From Gammaproteobacteria bacterium (GTDB lineage Bacteria; Pseudomonadota; Gammaproteobacteria; Competibacterales; Competibacteraceae), in the NCBI GenBank assembly GCA_024235135.1, contig JACKMZ010000004.1:186001-250000 (forward strand): a stretch of DNA of 64,000 nt, written 5' to 3'. Of the stretch, positions 32,154-42,553 are shown in pieces; position 1 is the stretch's first letter; each line of letters opens with the position of its first letter. Below the pieces are notes generated by a model. It did no database searches and was not told the DNA's origin. It was given only the letters and a program-made list of their open reading frames with translations. Position numbers and translations under genes: made by a program.

Positions 32154-34523
32154 ATGAGTAGCGGTCCATACGTACGCAAGGTGGCCATTCTGGGCGCCGG
32201 CGTGATGGGGGCGCAGGTCGCCGCCCATCTGGCCAGTGCCGATGTGGAACCCGTTCTGTTTGATCTGGCCGATAAAGGCAACAACAAAAATGCCATTGTC
32301 GACAAAGCCATCAAACAGATGGAAAAAATGAGACCCGCGCCCGCGGCCACCAAGGACCGGCTGAAGCTGATCACCGCCGCCAACTATGAAGAGCATCTGG
32401 ACAAGCTGAAGGATTGCGATCTCATCATTGAGGCGATTGCCGAGCGGTTGGAGTGGAAGCAAGATCTTTATGCGAAGATCGCGCCGTACATCAATGACGA
32501 GGCCATTTTCGCGTCGAACACCTCCGGCCTGGGCATCACCCTGCTCTCCGAAGCCCTACCGGCAAACATCCGCCCCCGCTTCTGCGGTATCCACTTCTTC
32601 AACCCCCCGCGCTACATGGCCCTGGTCGAGTTGATCGCCGGCGCCGGCACGGACACCAAATATCTGGACAAACTGGAAACCTTCCTGGTCACTGTCCTGG
32701 GCAAAGGGGTGGTGCATGCCAAGGATAGCCCGAACTTCATCGCCAACCGGTTGGGCGTTTTCAACATCCAGGCCACCATGTATCACGCCGATCGCATGGG
32801 TCTGCCTTTCGATATTGTTGACTCGCTGACCGGCCCTGCACTCGGACGTCCATCCACCGCGACCTTCCGCACCACCGATCTGGTCGGCTTGGACACGATG
32901 GCGAATGTGTTGAGCAAATCGGCTGAAGTGCTCACCAAGGACCCCTGGCAAAAGTACTACCACGTACCGGCCTGGGTACAAGGTTTGATTGCCAAGGGCG
33001 CCTTGGGCAACAAGACCAAGGGCGGCATTTACACCCGCAAGGGCAAAGAACGCTTGGTCCTGGATGTCGCGACCGGCGAATACCGCCCAGTCGACGGCAA
33101 GCTTGACCCCGACGTCAAGAAGATCATGGACAACCGCAACCTGGCCGAGAAAGTCGCTGCCCTGCGCGCTTCCGACGCGGTTCAGGCGCAGTTTGTCTGG
33201 GCCATCCTGCGCGATATGTGGCACTACTCCGCAGTGACTCTGAATGAAATCGCCGATACCGCCCGCGACGCCGACTTCGGCATGCGCTGGGGTTACGGAT
33301 GGAAGCAGGGTCCCTTCGAGATTTGGCAAGCGGCTGGCTGGAAACAGGTCGCCGCCTGGATCGCCGAGGACATCGCGGCGGGTAAGACCATGGTGGACGT
33401 ACCGCTGCCCGCCTGGGTCAACGAAATCGAAGCCGCGCATACCGCCCAGGGTTCCTGGTCGCCGGGCGCTAATGCCTATCATGGCCGCTCCACCCTGCCG
33501 GTTTACAAACGTCAGTACTTTCCGGAACCCGTGCTGGGTGAGGCGAAGCCCGACAGGGGCACCACGGTGTTCGAAACCGATGACGTGCGCATGTGGCATC
33601 AGGGCGACGACATCGCCATTCTGAGCTTCAAGAGCAAAATGCATGCGGTGGGCGAAGGGGTTATCGCCGGCATCAATCAGGCTATCGATATCTGCGAAAG
33701 CGGTGAATACGCCGGCCTCGTCATCTGGCAGGACAAGCCGCCGTTCAGTGCCGGCGCCGATCTGGCGGGCATCGCGCCCATCGTGATCGAAGGCGACTAC
33801 GAGAAAATTCGCGGCATCGTTTCGGCCTTCCAGAACGCCACCTCGCGTTTGCGCCACTCCTATATCCCGGTAGTCGCGGCCGTTTCCGGCATGGCCCTAG
33901 GCGGCGGTTGCGAAATCGCCATGCACTGCGACCGGGTGGTCGCGGCGCTGGAAAGCTACATGGGCTTGGTGGAAATTGGTGTCGGCCTATTGCCGGCTGG
34001 CGGCGGATGCAAGGAATTCGCCTTGCGCATTGCGGCGGAGTGCCCGGATAACAACTTCAACCCGTACGTCATCAAATACTTCCAGAACGTGGCTACGGCC
34101 AAGGTGGGCACCAGCGCCGAGGAAGCCAAGCAACTGGGGATACTACGGCCCAGCGATATCATCGTCTTCAATACCAACGAAATCCTCTACGTCGCCAAGG
34201 CGCAGGCCAAGGCGATGGCGGAATCCGCTTACCGTCCGCCGCTGCGTAAGCTGGTGAAGGTGGCAGGACGGATCGGTTCGGCGACGCTGAACATGGGTAT
34301 GGTGAACATGCTGGAAGGCCATTTCATGTCCGAGCATGACCACTTGATCTGCCAGAAGATCGCCGCGGCGATCTGCGGCGGTGACGTGGACCCCGGCACC
34401 CTGGTGTCCGAGGACTGGCTGCTGAAACTGGAACGGGATGCCTTTGTCGAACTGGTTGCGCATCCCAAGTCCCAGGAGCGTGCCCTTCACATGTTGCAGA
34501 CCGGCAAGCCGCTGCGTAACTGA
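32154..34523 (+). CDS. fadN: FadN-type 3-hydroxyacyl-CoA dehydrogenase / enoyl-CoA hydratase
   Basis: 789-aa bifunctional beta-oxidation enzyme in the FadN order: dehydrogenase first, hydratase second, opposite to FadB/FadJ. The NAD-binding motif VAILGAGVMGAQVAAHLA is at about residues 10-27, GIHFFNPPRYMALVE near 145 carries the catalytic His, and the crotonase domain (about 480-750) has PPFSAGADLAG and VSGMALGGGCEIAMHCD plus the glutamate of GLVEIGVGLLPAGGG. ATG at 32154 follows GAGAGGAGTG; upstream in-frame codons are ignored. It precedes two thiolase genes and should supply 3-ketoacyl-CoA to them. Confidence 0.92.
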   Translation: MSSGPYVRKVAILGAGVMGAQVAAHLASADVEPVLFDLADKGNNKNAIVDKAIKQMEKMRPAPAATKDRLKLITAANYEEHLDKLKDCDLIIEAIAERLEWKQDLYAKIAPYINDEAIFASNTSGLGITLLSEALPANIRPRFCGIHFFNPPRYMALVELIAGAGTDTKYLDKLETFLVTVLGKGVVHAKDSPNFIANRLGVFNIQATMYHADRMGLPFDIVDSLTGPALGRPSTATFRTTDLVGLDTMANVLSKSAEVLTKDPWQKYYHVPAWVQGLIAKGALGNKTKGGIYTRKGKERLVLDVATGEYRPVDGKLDPDVKKIMDNRNLAEKVAALRASDAVQAQFVWAILRDMWHYSAVTLNEIADTARDADFGMRWGYGWKQGPFEIWQAAGWKQVAAWIAEDIAAGKTMVDVPLPAWVNEIEAAHTAQGSWSPGANAYHGRSTLPVYKRQYFPEPVLGEAKPDRGTTVFETDDVRMWHQGDDIAILSFKSKMHAVGEGVIAGINQAIDICESGEYAGLVIWQDKPPFSAGADLAGIAPIVIEGDYEKIRGIVSAFQNATSRLRHSYIPVVAAVSGMALGGGCEIAMHCDRVVAALESYMGLVEIGVGLLPAGGGCKEFALRIAAECPDNNFNPYVIKYFQNVATAKVGTSAEEAKQLGILRPSDIIVFNTNEILYVAKAQAKAMAESAYRPPLRKLVKVAGRIGSATLNMGMVNMLEGHFMSEHDHLICQKIAAAICGGDVDPGTLVSEDWLLKLERDAFVELVAHPKSQERALHMLQTGKPLRN

Positions 34524-34540
34524 TCCCCCACCAACCCCCT

Positions 34541-34588
34541 GGGGCGCGCAATCCCTACCGGAGCACACGGTAGGGGTTGGTGCGCCCC
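34541..34588 (+). repeat. Long intercistronic hairpin between fadN and the first thiolase
   Basis: Arms GGGGCGCGCAATCCCTACCG (34541-34560) and the segment 34568-34588 (ending GGTGCGCCCC) are complementary over about 20 bp with two imperfections, around a seven-base loop. No T tract follows, so it is not a classical intrinsic terminator. It sits 18 bases after fadN and 37 before the thiolase start, where it could protect mRNA ends, lower read-through, or be a REP-like element. Confidence 0.7.
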
Positions 34589-34624
34589 GGCGCTGAATTC
34601 GCAAGCATCAGGAGTTTGATCACC

Positions 34625-35821
34625 ATGAGCAAACAGCTTCAAGAAGCCTATGTCGTCGCTGCTCTGCGCACGCCCGTTGGCCGATCAGGGCGCGGCATGT
34701 TTCGCAACACCCGTCCCGACGATCTATTGGCCCACGTCATCCGTGGTGTCGTCGATAAGTGCCCCGGGCTGAACCCGGCCGAGATCGAGGACGTCGTCAT
34801 CGGTTGCTCGCTGCCGGAAGGCGAGCAGGGTCTGGACGTAGCTCGCACTGCCGGCCTGTTGGCGGGACTGCCCATCGATGTGCCGGGCGTCACCCTGAAC
34901 CGTTTCTGTTCCTCGGGCATTCAATCCATCGCCTTCGCCGCCGACCGCATTCGTGCGGGCTCGTCGGACTGCATCATCGCCGGCGGCGTGGAAAGCATGA
35001 GCCAAGTGCCCATGCCCGGTGGCCGTTTGGCGGTCAACCCCAAAGTTTTCGACAACGATGTCACCTATGGCCTGGCCTTCGGCATGGGTATCACCGCCGA
35101 AAAAGTCGCTGAGAAGTGGAATGTTTCCCGCGAGGATCAGGACGCCTTTGGCGTGGAAAGCAACCGCCGCGCTCTCGCAGCCATCAAGAATGGCGAATTC
35201 AAGGATGAGATCCTGCCCTATACGATCGAAGAACGCATGGTATCTCCGGACGGCCAAACCGTGCAGATCAAGACCCGCGTGGTAGATACCGACGAAGGAC
35301 CGCGTGAAGCCACCCTAGAAGGAGTGGCCAAGGTGCGTACGGCGTTCGACGCCAAAGGTTCGGTAACGGCGGCGAACAGCTCTCAGACCAGCGACGGTGC
35401 CGGCGCGGTGATGCTGATGAGCGAGCGCATGGTCAACAAGCTGGGGATCAAACCCTTGGCGCGTTTCGTCAGCTATGCAGTCACCGGCTGCCCGCCTGAA
35501 ATCATGGGCATCGGTCCGCTCAAGGCCATTCCCAAAGCCCTGGAAATGGCGGGTCTGAAGAAAGAAGACCTGGATTGGATCGAACTGAATGAAGCCTTCG
35601 CTTCGCAAAGCCTGGCGATCATTCGCGAATTGGGCCTGGATACCAGCAAGGTCAACCCCCTGGGTGGCGCCATTGCCTTGGGTCATCCCTTGGGCGCCAC
35701 TGGCGCCATCCGCACCGCCACGGCGATCCATGGTATCAATCGCCGCAATCTGCGCTATGGCATGGTCACCATGTGCATGGCTAGCGGCATGGGTGCAGCC
35801 GGTATTTACGAACGAGTCTAG
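34625..35821 (+). CDS. Acetyl-CoA C-acyltransferase (FadA/FadI-like thiolase)
   Basis: 398-aa thiolase that cleaves 3-ketoacyl-CoA with CoA to acetyl-CoA and a shortened acyl-CoA. The nucleophilic cysteine is C95 in NRFCSSGIQSIAFAADRI; the C-terminal motifs are NEAFASQSLAI near 320, GHPLGATGAIRT near 350 and the second cysteine in MCMASGMGAAG near 385. ATG at 34625 has CAGGAG upstream; an earlier in-frame start at 34577 would read through the hairpin and is rejected. It follows fadN and is the natural partner that completes the cycle. Confidence 0.93.
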   Translation: MSKQLQEAYVVAALRTPVGRSGRGMFRNTRPDDLLAHVIRGVVDKCPGLNPAEIEDVVIGCSLPEGEQGLDVARTAGLLAGLPIDVPGVTLNRFCSSGIQSIAFAADRIRAGSSDCIIAGGVESMSQVPMPGGRLAVNPKVFDNDVTYGLAFGMGITAEKVAEKWNVSREDQDAFGVESNRRALAAIKNGEFKDEILPYTIEERMVSPDGQTVQIKTRVVDTDEGPREATLEGVAKVRTAFDAKGSVTAANSSQTSDGAGAVMLMSERMVNKLGIKPLARFVSYAVTGCPPEIMGIGPLKAIPKALEMAGLKKEDLDWIELNEAFASQSLAIIRELGLDTSKVNPLGGAIALGHPLGATGAIRTATAIHGINRRNLRYGMVTMCMASGMGAAGIYERV

Positions 35822-35830
35822 CGATAATAA

Positions 35831-35855
35831 GCGGGTGGCCACGGTAGCCACCCGC
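35831..35855 (+). repeat. Intercistronic hairpin between the two thiolase genes
   Basis: GCGGGTGGC (35831-35839) and GCCACCCGC (35847-35855) form a perfect 9-bp stem with a seven-base loop, ten bases after the first thiolase stop. No T tract follows. It may weaken or stabilise the transcript between the two thiolase genes. Confidence 0.7.
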
Positions 35856-35924
35856 ACCTACGCCGATTCAGGAGATTCTGCGAGCAGGGCAGCTTACATT
35901 TCAACGAGATTGTGGAGAGTGACC

Positions 35925-37172
35925 ATGAGAGAAGTTGTCATCGCATCCGCCTGTCGTACAGCCGTCGGCGCCTTTGGCGGCTCGTTAAGGGACTCCAGCG
36001 CCCCCGTCATCGGCAGTACCGTCATGCGGGAGGCTGTCAAACGTGCGGCGATCGACCCTGCCATCATTGACGATGTACGTATGGGAAGCTGCCTTGAGCA
36101 TCCCGATAATCTCAACGTGGCCCGCGTAGCGGCGCTGAAAGCGGGAATTCCTGACAGCGTGACGGCTGTCACCATGAATCGGGTCTGTATTTCGGGGATG
36201 GAAGCCGTGGTCTCCGGTATGGCCCTGATCCGTGCCGAAATGGCCGATGTGATTCTGGCCGGTGGTGTCGAACACATGTCCGGCGCCCCCTATGCCGTGT
36301 TCAATGCCCGTTGGGGCGTCCGTATCCAGGACTCGAATTTCGCCGACACCATGATTCACGCGTTGCATGCCGGTTCGGCGGTATTAAGGGACGCTGATTC
36401 GGGACCGGTGAAGGGTGGTTTGATCGACCACTTCAAGGGCAAACCCTACATCATGGGTCATACCACCGAGTTCGTGGCTCAGATGCTGGACATCAGCCGT
36501 GAGGAAATGGATGAGATCGCCCTGCGCAGTCACAACAATGTCGAGCGCGCCACCAAGGAAGGCGACTTCGCGGACGAGATCGTCCCTGTGGAAATCCCGC
36601 AGAAGAAGGGCAAGCCACCGAAGATCTTCGATAAGGACGAACACTTCCGTCCGGGCATCACCCTGGAACAACTGGCCAGTCTGCCGCCCGCCTTCGTGCC
36701 GAAGGTTGGCAAGGTCACGGCGGGTAACGCGTCCGGTGTGAACGATGGCGCCAGTGCGACGATCCTGATGTCGGCGGACAAGGCCAAGGAGCTGGGTATT
36801 CAGCCGCTGGCCAAGATCGTCGGTGTGGGCCGGGGTGCTTGCCATCCTTCGGTCATGGGTTTGAGCCCGGTGCCTGCGGTGCATGATTTGCTGAAGAAAA
36901 CCGGTTTCAAGTTGGCCGATTTCGAACTGTGCGAAGTCAACGAAGCCTTTGCCGGCCAATATCTGGCCTGCGAGAAGGAATTGGGCTTGAACCGGGAAAT
37001 CACCAACGTCAATGGTTCTGGCATCGGCATGGGTCATCCTGTCGGTTCCACCGGTTGCCGTCTGATCGTGACCTTGATTTATGGCATGAAGAAGCGGGGC
37101 AAAAAGCTGGGGCTGGCCACCTTGTGTGGCGGTGGTGGGGTCTCTCTGGCCGTTGCCATCGAAATGATGTAA
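35925..37172 (+). CDS. Second thiolase (acetyl-CoA acetyltransferase-like)
   Basis: 415-aa thiolase, clearly a paralogue rather than a recent copy of the preceding one. The nucleophilic cysteine is C88 in NRVCISGMEAVVSGMALI; the C-terminal region has NEAFAGQYLACEKELG, GSGIGMGHPVGSTGCR and the second active-site cysteine in TLCGGGGVSLAV. ATG at 35925 has a weak GGAGAG upstream and matches the family start (MREVVIASACRTAVGAFGG). It may prefer short chains (acetoacetyl-CoA) while the first handles longer ones, but the sequence does not decide this. A terminator-like hairpin follows. Confidence 0.92.
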   Translation: MREVVIASACRTAVGAFGGSLRDSSAPVIGSTVMREAVKRAAIDPAIIDDVRMGSCLEHPDNLNVARVAALKAGIPDSVTAVTMNRVCISGMEAVVSGMALIRAEMADVILAGGVEHMSGAPYAVFNARWGVRIQDSNFADTMIHALHAGSAVLRDADSGPVKGGLIDHFKGKPYIMGHTTEFVAQMLDISREEMDEIALRSHNNVERATKEGDFADEIVPVEIPQKKGKPPKIFDKDEHFRPGITLEQLASLPPAFVPKVGKVTAGNASGVNDGASATILMSADKAKELGIQPLAKIVGVGRGACHPSVMGLSPVPAVHDLLKKTGFKLADFELCEVNEAFAGQYLACEKELGLNREITNVNGSGIGMGHPVGSTGCRLIVTLIYGMKKRGKKLGLATLCGGGGVSLAVAIEMM

Positions 37173-37186
37173 TTGCGCACAGGGAC

Positions 37187-37223
37187 ACTGCGGCGGCCCA
37201 ACACGGGATAACCGCCGCAGTTT
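37187..37223 (+). terminator. Probable terminator after the thiolase genes
   Basis: ACTGCGGCGG (37187-37196) and CCGCCGCAGT (37212-37221) form a perfect 10-bp stem with a 15-base loop, 14 bases after the thiolase stop. Only TTTG follows, so the T tract is weak, but the position and stem fit the end of the beta-oxidation transcript. Confidence 0.6.
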
Positions 37224-37343
37224 GTCCTTGAAACAATCCAACCCCTTCGTTCAATCGCCGCGATTCTCGCCCCCTTTCCCTCAGATTATCGCCTTTCACA
37301 CCGGCGATTCCCTGCATGTAGACCCTGACCTCCTCAACCGCAT

Positions 37344-37400
37344 TGTTGCTCCGCAACACCATTTTGTGTTATATGTTGCCTTGCAACAATCAGTTGCAAC
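37344..37400 (+). promoter_or_regulatory. Promoter-like sequence with three dyad operator-like sites, upstream of pccBA
   Basis: TGTTGC-TCC-GCAACA (37344-37358) and TGTTGC-CTT-GCAACA (37374-37388) are two identical-arm dyads whose centres are exactly 30 bp apart; a third, compact GTTGCAAC, is at 37393-37400. A promoter-like pair, TTGCTC (37346-37351) and TTATAT (37369-37374) with 17-base spacing, puts site 1 over the -35 and site 2 just after the -10. That layout fits repression by a regulator binding cooperatively on one helix face. The regulator is not known and is not in the window. Confidence 0.5.
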
Positions 37401-37691
37401 GCTTTGTCGGGGACAGGGCCATGCGCAAATGCTTGTGGCAGCCCAGGGCGGGAACCCATCTTGTCCCTTTGCTTCCCTTCAGTTGGGAACGCTTTCCGGC
37501 CCGACAGGCTACGTCAGTCCCGCCCCTAGATTCTTGGGCGACACAAGGAACCCGATAGGGCTAAACATCGCCCCATGACGATTCCATGACACTATCTGCA
37601 AGCACAGTTTCGCTATCAAGCAGGTGCTGCTACGTGGCCTGATATACACACCAGATTCCGGCACCCCTTGCAACAGGGCACTGCCTACCCG
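37401..37691 (+). other. Non-coding leader region before pccB
   Basis: About 290 bases with no convincing ORF. It contains a long-range 8-bp stem GGGCGGGA (37446-37453) with TCCCGCCC (37518-37525), enclosing a smaller hairpin TTCCC (37473-37477) / GGGAA (37485-37489). If transcription starts near the dyad sites, this would be a structured 5' leader leading into the terminator-like hairpin at 37692. No known riboswitch consensus was recognised. Confidence 0.35.
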
Positions 37692-37735
37692 GCCTGATTG
37701 ATTGCCCGATTGACGGGTATCTACAGGCTTTTTTT
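37692..37735 (+). terminator. Terminator-like hairpin 30 bases upstream of pccB
   Basis: An outer stem GCCTG (37692-37696) / CAGGC (37724-37728) encloses CCCG (37705-37708) / CGGG (37714-37717), and seven T residues follow (37729-37735). The pccB start is only 30 bases further. There is no room for a promoter in between, so pccB expression from upstream must pass this element. It therefore looks like an attenuator rather than a simple gene end. Confidence 0.55.
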
Positions 37736-37764
37736 GTGTTCTTATCGCTGAGGAAAACCGCTCG

Positions 37765-39297
37765 ATGTACGACATCATTAGGCAGTTGGACGAAAAACGG
37801 GGCGCCGCCCGGCTGGGCGGCGGCCAAAAGCGCATCGATAACCAGCACGCGCGCGGTAAGTTGACGGCCAGGGAACGGATCGAATTATTGCTCGATCCAG
37901 GAACCTTCGAAGAATGGGATATGTTCGTCGAGCACCGCTGCAGCGATTTTGGAATGGCTGACCAAAAGATTCCGGGCGACGGTGTCGTGACTGGCTATGG
38001 CACGATCAACGGCCGTGTCGTTTTCGTATTTAGCCAGGATTTCACGGTATTCGGAGGCTCCTTGTCCGAAGCACACGCGGAAAAGATCTGCAAAATCATG
38101 GATCATGCGATGCGGGTTGGTGCTCCGGTGGTTGGTCTGAACGATTCCGGCGGCGCGCGCATCCAGGAGGGCGTCGCCTCCCTGGCCGGCTACGCTGATG
38201 TGTTCCAGCGCAACGTCATGGCCTCCGGCGTGATCCCGCAGATCTCAGTCATTATGGGTCCCTGCGCCGGTGGCGCGGTGTATTCTCCGGCCATCACCGA
38301 TTTCATTTTCATGGTCAAGGATTCGTCTTATATGTTCGTCACCGGTCCCGAGGTGGTTAAGACCGTGACCCATGAGGATGTGACGCAAGAGGAACTGGGC
38401 GGTGCGACCACCCATTCGAACAAATCGGGGGTGGCCGACTGGGCCTTCGACAATGACATACAGGCCCTGTTGGCGGTGCGTCGATTTATGAACTTCCTTC
38501 CCGCCAACAATCGGGAACAGCCACCGGTGCGACCCACGCCGGACCCGGCCGATCGTAAGGAACCGTCCTTGGATACGCTGGTGCCGCCCAATCCGAACCA
38601 GCCCTACGACATGAAGGAACTGCTGTTCAAGATCATGGATGACCATGAGTTCGTCGAACTCAAACCGGACTACGCCAAAAACATCATCATCGGCATGGGG
38701 CGGATGAACGGTTCCACCGTCGGTGTAGTCGCCAATCAGCCGCTGGTGTTGGCGGGTTGCCTGGACATCAGATCATCGCTGAAAGCCGCCCGTTTCGTCC
38801 GCTTTTGCGACTGCTTCAACATTCCGATTCTAACCTTCGTGGACGTCCCCGGTTTCATGCCCGGCACGGACCAGGAACACGGCGGCATCATCAAGCACGG
38901 CGCCAAATTGCTTTACGCCTACGCCGAAACCACTGTACCCAAAATCACCGTGATCACCCGCAAGGCCTACGGCGGCGCCTACGACGTGATGAGCTCCAAG
39001 CATCTGCGCGGCGACGTCAACTTCGCCTGGCCCACGGCGGAAATCGCGGTCATGGGCTCCAAGGGGGCTGTCGAGATCTTGTTCCGTAAGGAGATTCGCG
39101 ACACCGAACTGATCGCCGAGCATACCGAAGTGTATCGCACCAAGTTTTCCAATCCGTTTATCGCCGGCAGCCGAGGTTTCATCGATGACGTCATCATGCC
39201 GCGCGACACCCGCAAGCGTATTTGCCGTTCCCTCAATATGCTGAAGAACAAAGAACTGAAAAATCCGTGGCGTAAGCACGGCAATATTCCTCTATAA
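37765..39297 (+). CDS. pccB: Propionyl-CoA carboxylase beta (carboxyltransferase) subunit
   Basis: 510-aa carboxyltransferase that moves the carboxyl group from carboxybiotin to an acyl-CoA, most likely propionyl-CoA, giving methylmalonyl-CoA. The N-terminal half contains ARGKLTARERIELLLDPGTFEEWD, NDSGGARIQEGVASLAGY and the oxyanion-hole segment MGPCAGGAVYSPA; the C-terminal half has FVDVPGFMPGTDQEHGGIIKHGAKLLYAYAE and RKAYGGAYDVMSSKHL. It is full length and precedes the biotin-bearing subunit by 15 bases. Acetyl- or other short acyl-CoA carboxylation cannot be excluded. GAGGAAA provides a ribosome site. Confidence 0.9.
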   Translation: MYDIIRQLDEKRGAARLGGGQKRIDNQHARGKLTARERIELLLDPGTFEEWDMFVEHRCSDFGMADQKIPGDGVVTGYGTINGRVVFVFSQDFTVFGGSLSEAHAEKICKIMDHAMRVGAPVVGLNDSGGARIQEGVASLAGYADVFQRNVMASGVIPQISVIMGPCAGGAVYSPAITDFIFMVKDSSYMFVTGPEVVKTVTHEDVTQEELGGATTHSNKSGVADWAFDNDIQALLAVRRFMNFLPANNREQPPVRPTPDPADRKEPSLDTLVPPNPNQPYDMKELLFKIMDDHEFVELKPDYAKNIIIGMGRMNGSTVGVVANQPLVLAGCLDIRSSLKAARFVRFCDCFNIPILTFVDVPGFMPGTDQEHGGIIKHGAKLLYAYAETTVPKITVITRKAYGGAYDVMSSKHLRGDVNFAWPTAEIAVMGSKGAVEILFRKEIRDTELIAEHTEVYRTKFSNPFIAGSRGFIDDVIMPRDTRKRICRSLNMLKNKELKNPWRKHGNIPL

Positions 39298-39312
39298 GCG
39301 AGGTTGAGCGTC

Positions 39313-41298
<1,986 letters not shown>

Positions 41299-41307
41299 GA
41301 CCTTACC

Positions 41308-41331
41308 GGCGCGGGCGTTACGGCCCGCGCC
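41308..41331. terminator. Hairpin between convergent pccA and the DUF790 gene
   Basis: GGCGCGGGC (41308-41316) and GCCCGCGCC (41323-41331) form a perfect 9-bp GC-rich stem around a six-base loop, in the 34 bases between two convergent stop codons. T tracts are poor on both strands, but the position fits a bidirectional terminator. Confidence 0.55.
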
Positions 41332-41332
41332 T

Positions 41333-42511
41333 TCATGGACGAGTTTCCAGCAATTCCAGCACCTTGCGGGGTTCCAGCTTGCCCTTGAAGAACACAACCG
41401 GTCCAGGGATGTTTTTGATGTCTTCCTCACCCACGTTGAGCCGGTCGGAGACCGCCAGAATCAAATTGCCCATATCGGCGCGACGCACTTTATCCAACTT
41501 GCGACGCAGATAGTCCGGGTGCCAAAAACCCATGATTTCCACATGCACGACACGCCCGTCGGGATGGCGCAGGGCAAAATCGGGCACGAATACCGTTCCC
41601 TTGAGATCGACGATCTCCACTTCCCGCTCCAAAGCCCACGGCGTATCCAATTTCTCCCAGCGTTCCGCGAAAGATCGCTCCAACAGACTGTCATAAGCGG
41701 GCGGGCGCGGATGATGAGAACGCAGCCGGGAATCCTCGGAACCCAGTTGATACTGGACCTCCCGGCCGCCGCTGAGCAACGCGGCTTGCATCTCCCAGCG
41801 GCTGATATGTAACAACGCAGGCAAAAAGGTCGCCATCTTGATGCCATAGCGGCGGGTCTGACGAAACAGACTGGCGGGACCGTCGACATGGATCTGATAG
41901 CCATCCTCCAGATGGCCTTCCACCGCGTACAGCAAGCCGTGAAACTTCAGGCGCTGGAACAGACGACGGTATTCGCCGGGCACGTTGCGATGGGCGATAA
42001 TGCGCATAGACAAAGCGGAATACAGCAGGCCCTGGGCCTGTGCCAGATTGTAGCGATCCACCAGGGTTTCCGGTGTGTAGTCGGGCAACACCGAGAGCAC
42101 ATGGCGTTCGGGCAAATCCGCGTACAGGGCGTCCCGCAATACCTCGGCCTGCAAACCGTAGCGTTCCCCCAGAACCTCCAGCACGGTGCGCGCCTGCCGC
42201 TCGCCATAGCCCGCTTCCGACGCCAGGGTGAAGACTTCCCGGCGTAATTGTCCGGGATCGATATCCGGCAGGGCGAGCCTGAATTCCGCGGCGCCCAGGG
42301 CCAGATGCGCAAACCCTCTGACGATTCGATAATCCGGTGAATCGCCTTCCAAACCCCGCAACGCCTGCTGCAATTCGCCACGGGTCTTCTGTTGATGAGC
42401 CGCGATAAGCGCCAGCACTTCGTCGGCCCAAACCCGTTGCCGTGACTTGAGAAAATGGGGATAGACCTGTGGCCCCCGGCGGCTGGACAACAATAATTCG
42501 GACGGTAGCAT
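41333..42511 (-). CDS. DUF790 (Bax1-like) nuclease
   Basis: 392-aa protein of the DUF790 family, whose archaeal member Bax1 is a structure-specific nuclease that binds the XPB helicase. The N-terminal half (about 1-120) is helical and the middle part carries RRYGIKMATFLPALL. The C-terminal nuclease region has VFVPDFALRHPDG, HVEIMGFWHPDYLRRKLDKV and NLILAVSDRL, giving the D...E...K pattern of PD-(D/E)XK-type enzymes near residues 305-345. The partner XPB helicase that normally lies beside it is absent; instead a small P-loop kinase gene ends 42 bases upstream. A role in DNA repair is inferred from the family. Confidence 0.8.
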   Translation of the reverse strand: MLPSELLLSSRRGPQVYPHFLKSRQRVWADEVLALIAAHQQKTRGELQQALRGLEGDSPDYRIVRGFAHLALGAAEFRLALPDIDPGQLRREVFTLASEAGYGERQARTVLEVLGERYGLQAEVLRDALYADLPERHVLSVLPDYTPETLVDRYNLAQAQGLLYSALSMRIIAHRNVPGEYRRLFQRLKFHGLLYAVEGHLEDGYQIHVDGPASLFRQTRRYGIKMATFLPALLHISRWEMQAALLSGGREVQYQLGSEDSRLRSHHPRPPAYDSLLERSFAERWEKLDTPWALEREVEIVDLKGTVFVPDFALRHPDGRVVHVEIMGFWHPDYLRRKLDKVRRADMGNLILAVSDRLNVGEEDIKNIPGPVVFFKGKLEPRKVLELLETRP

Positions 42512-42553
42512 CGAGGACTGACGTATCGGGGGCCGATGTTGGCTAACGGGATG

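Noticed and set aside
32556..33857. A 433-codon open frame on the minus strand
   Set aside because: It is fully antisense to the dehydrogenase/hydratase gene, whose motifs are intact. The frame is a codon-bias shadow.
37222..37578. 118-codon plus-strand frame in the pccB leader
   Set aside because: No ribosome site, no recognisable family, Pro/Ser/Cys-rich random-looking composition, and it overlaps the dyad and stem structures.
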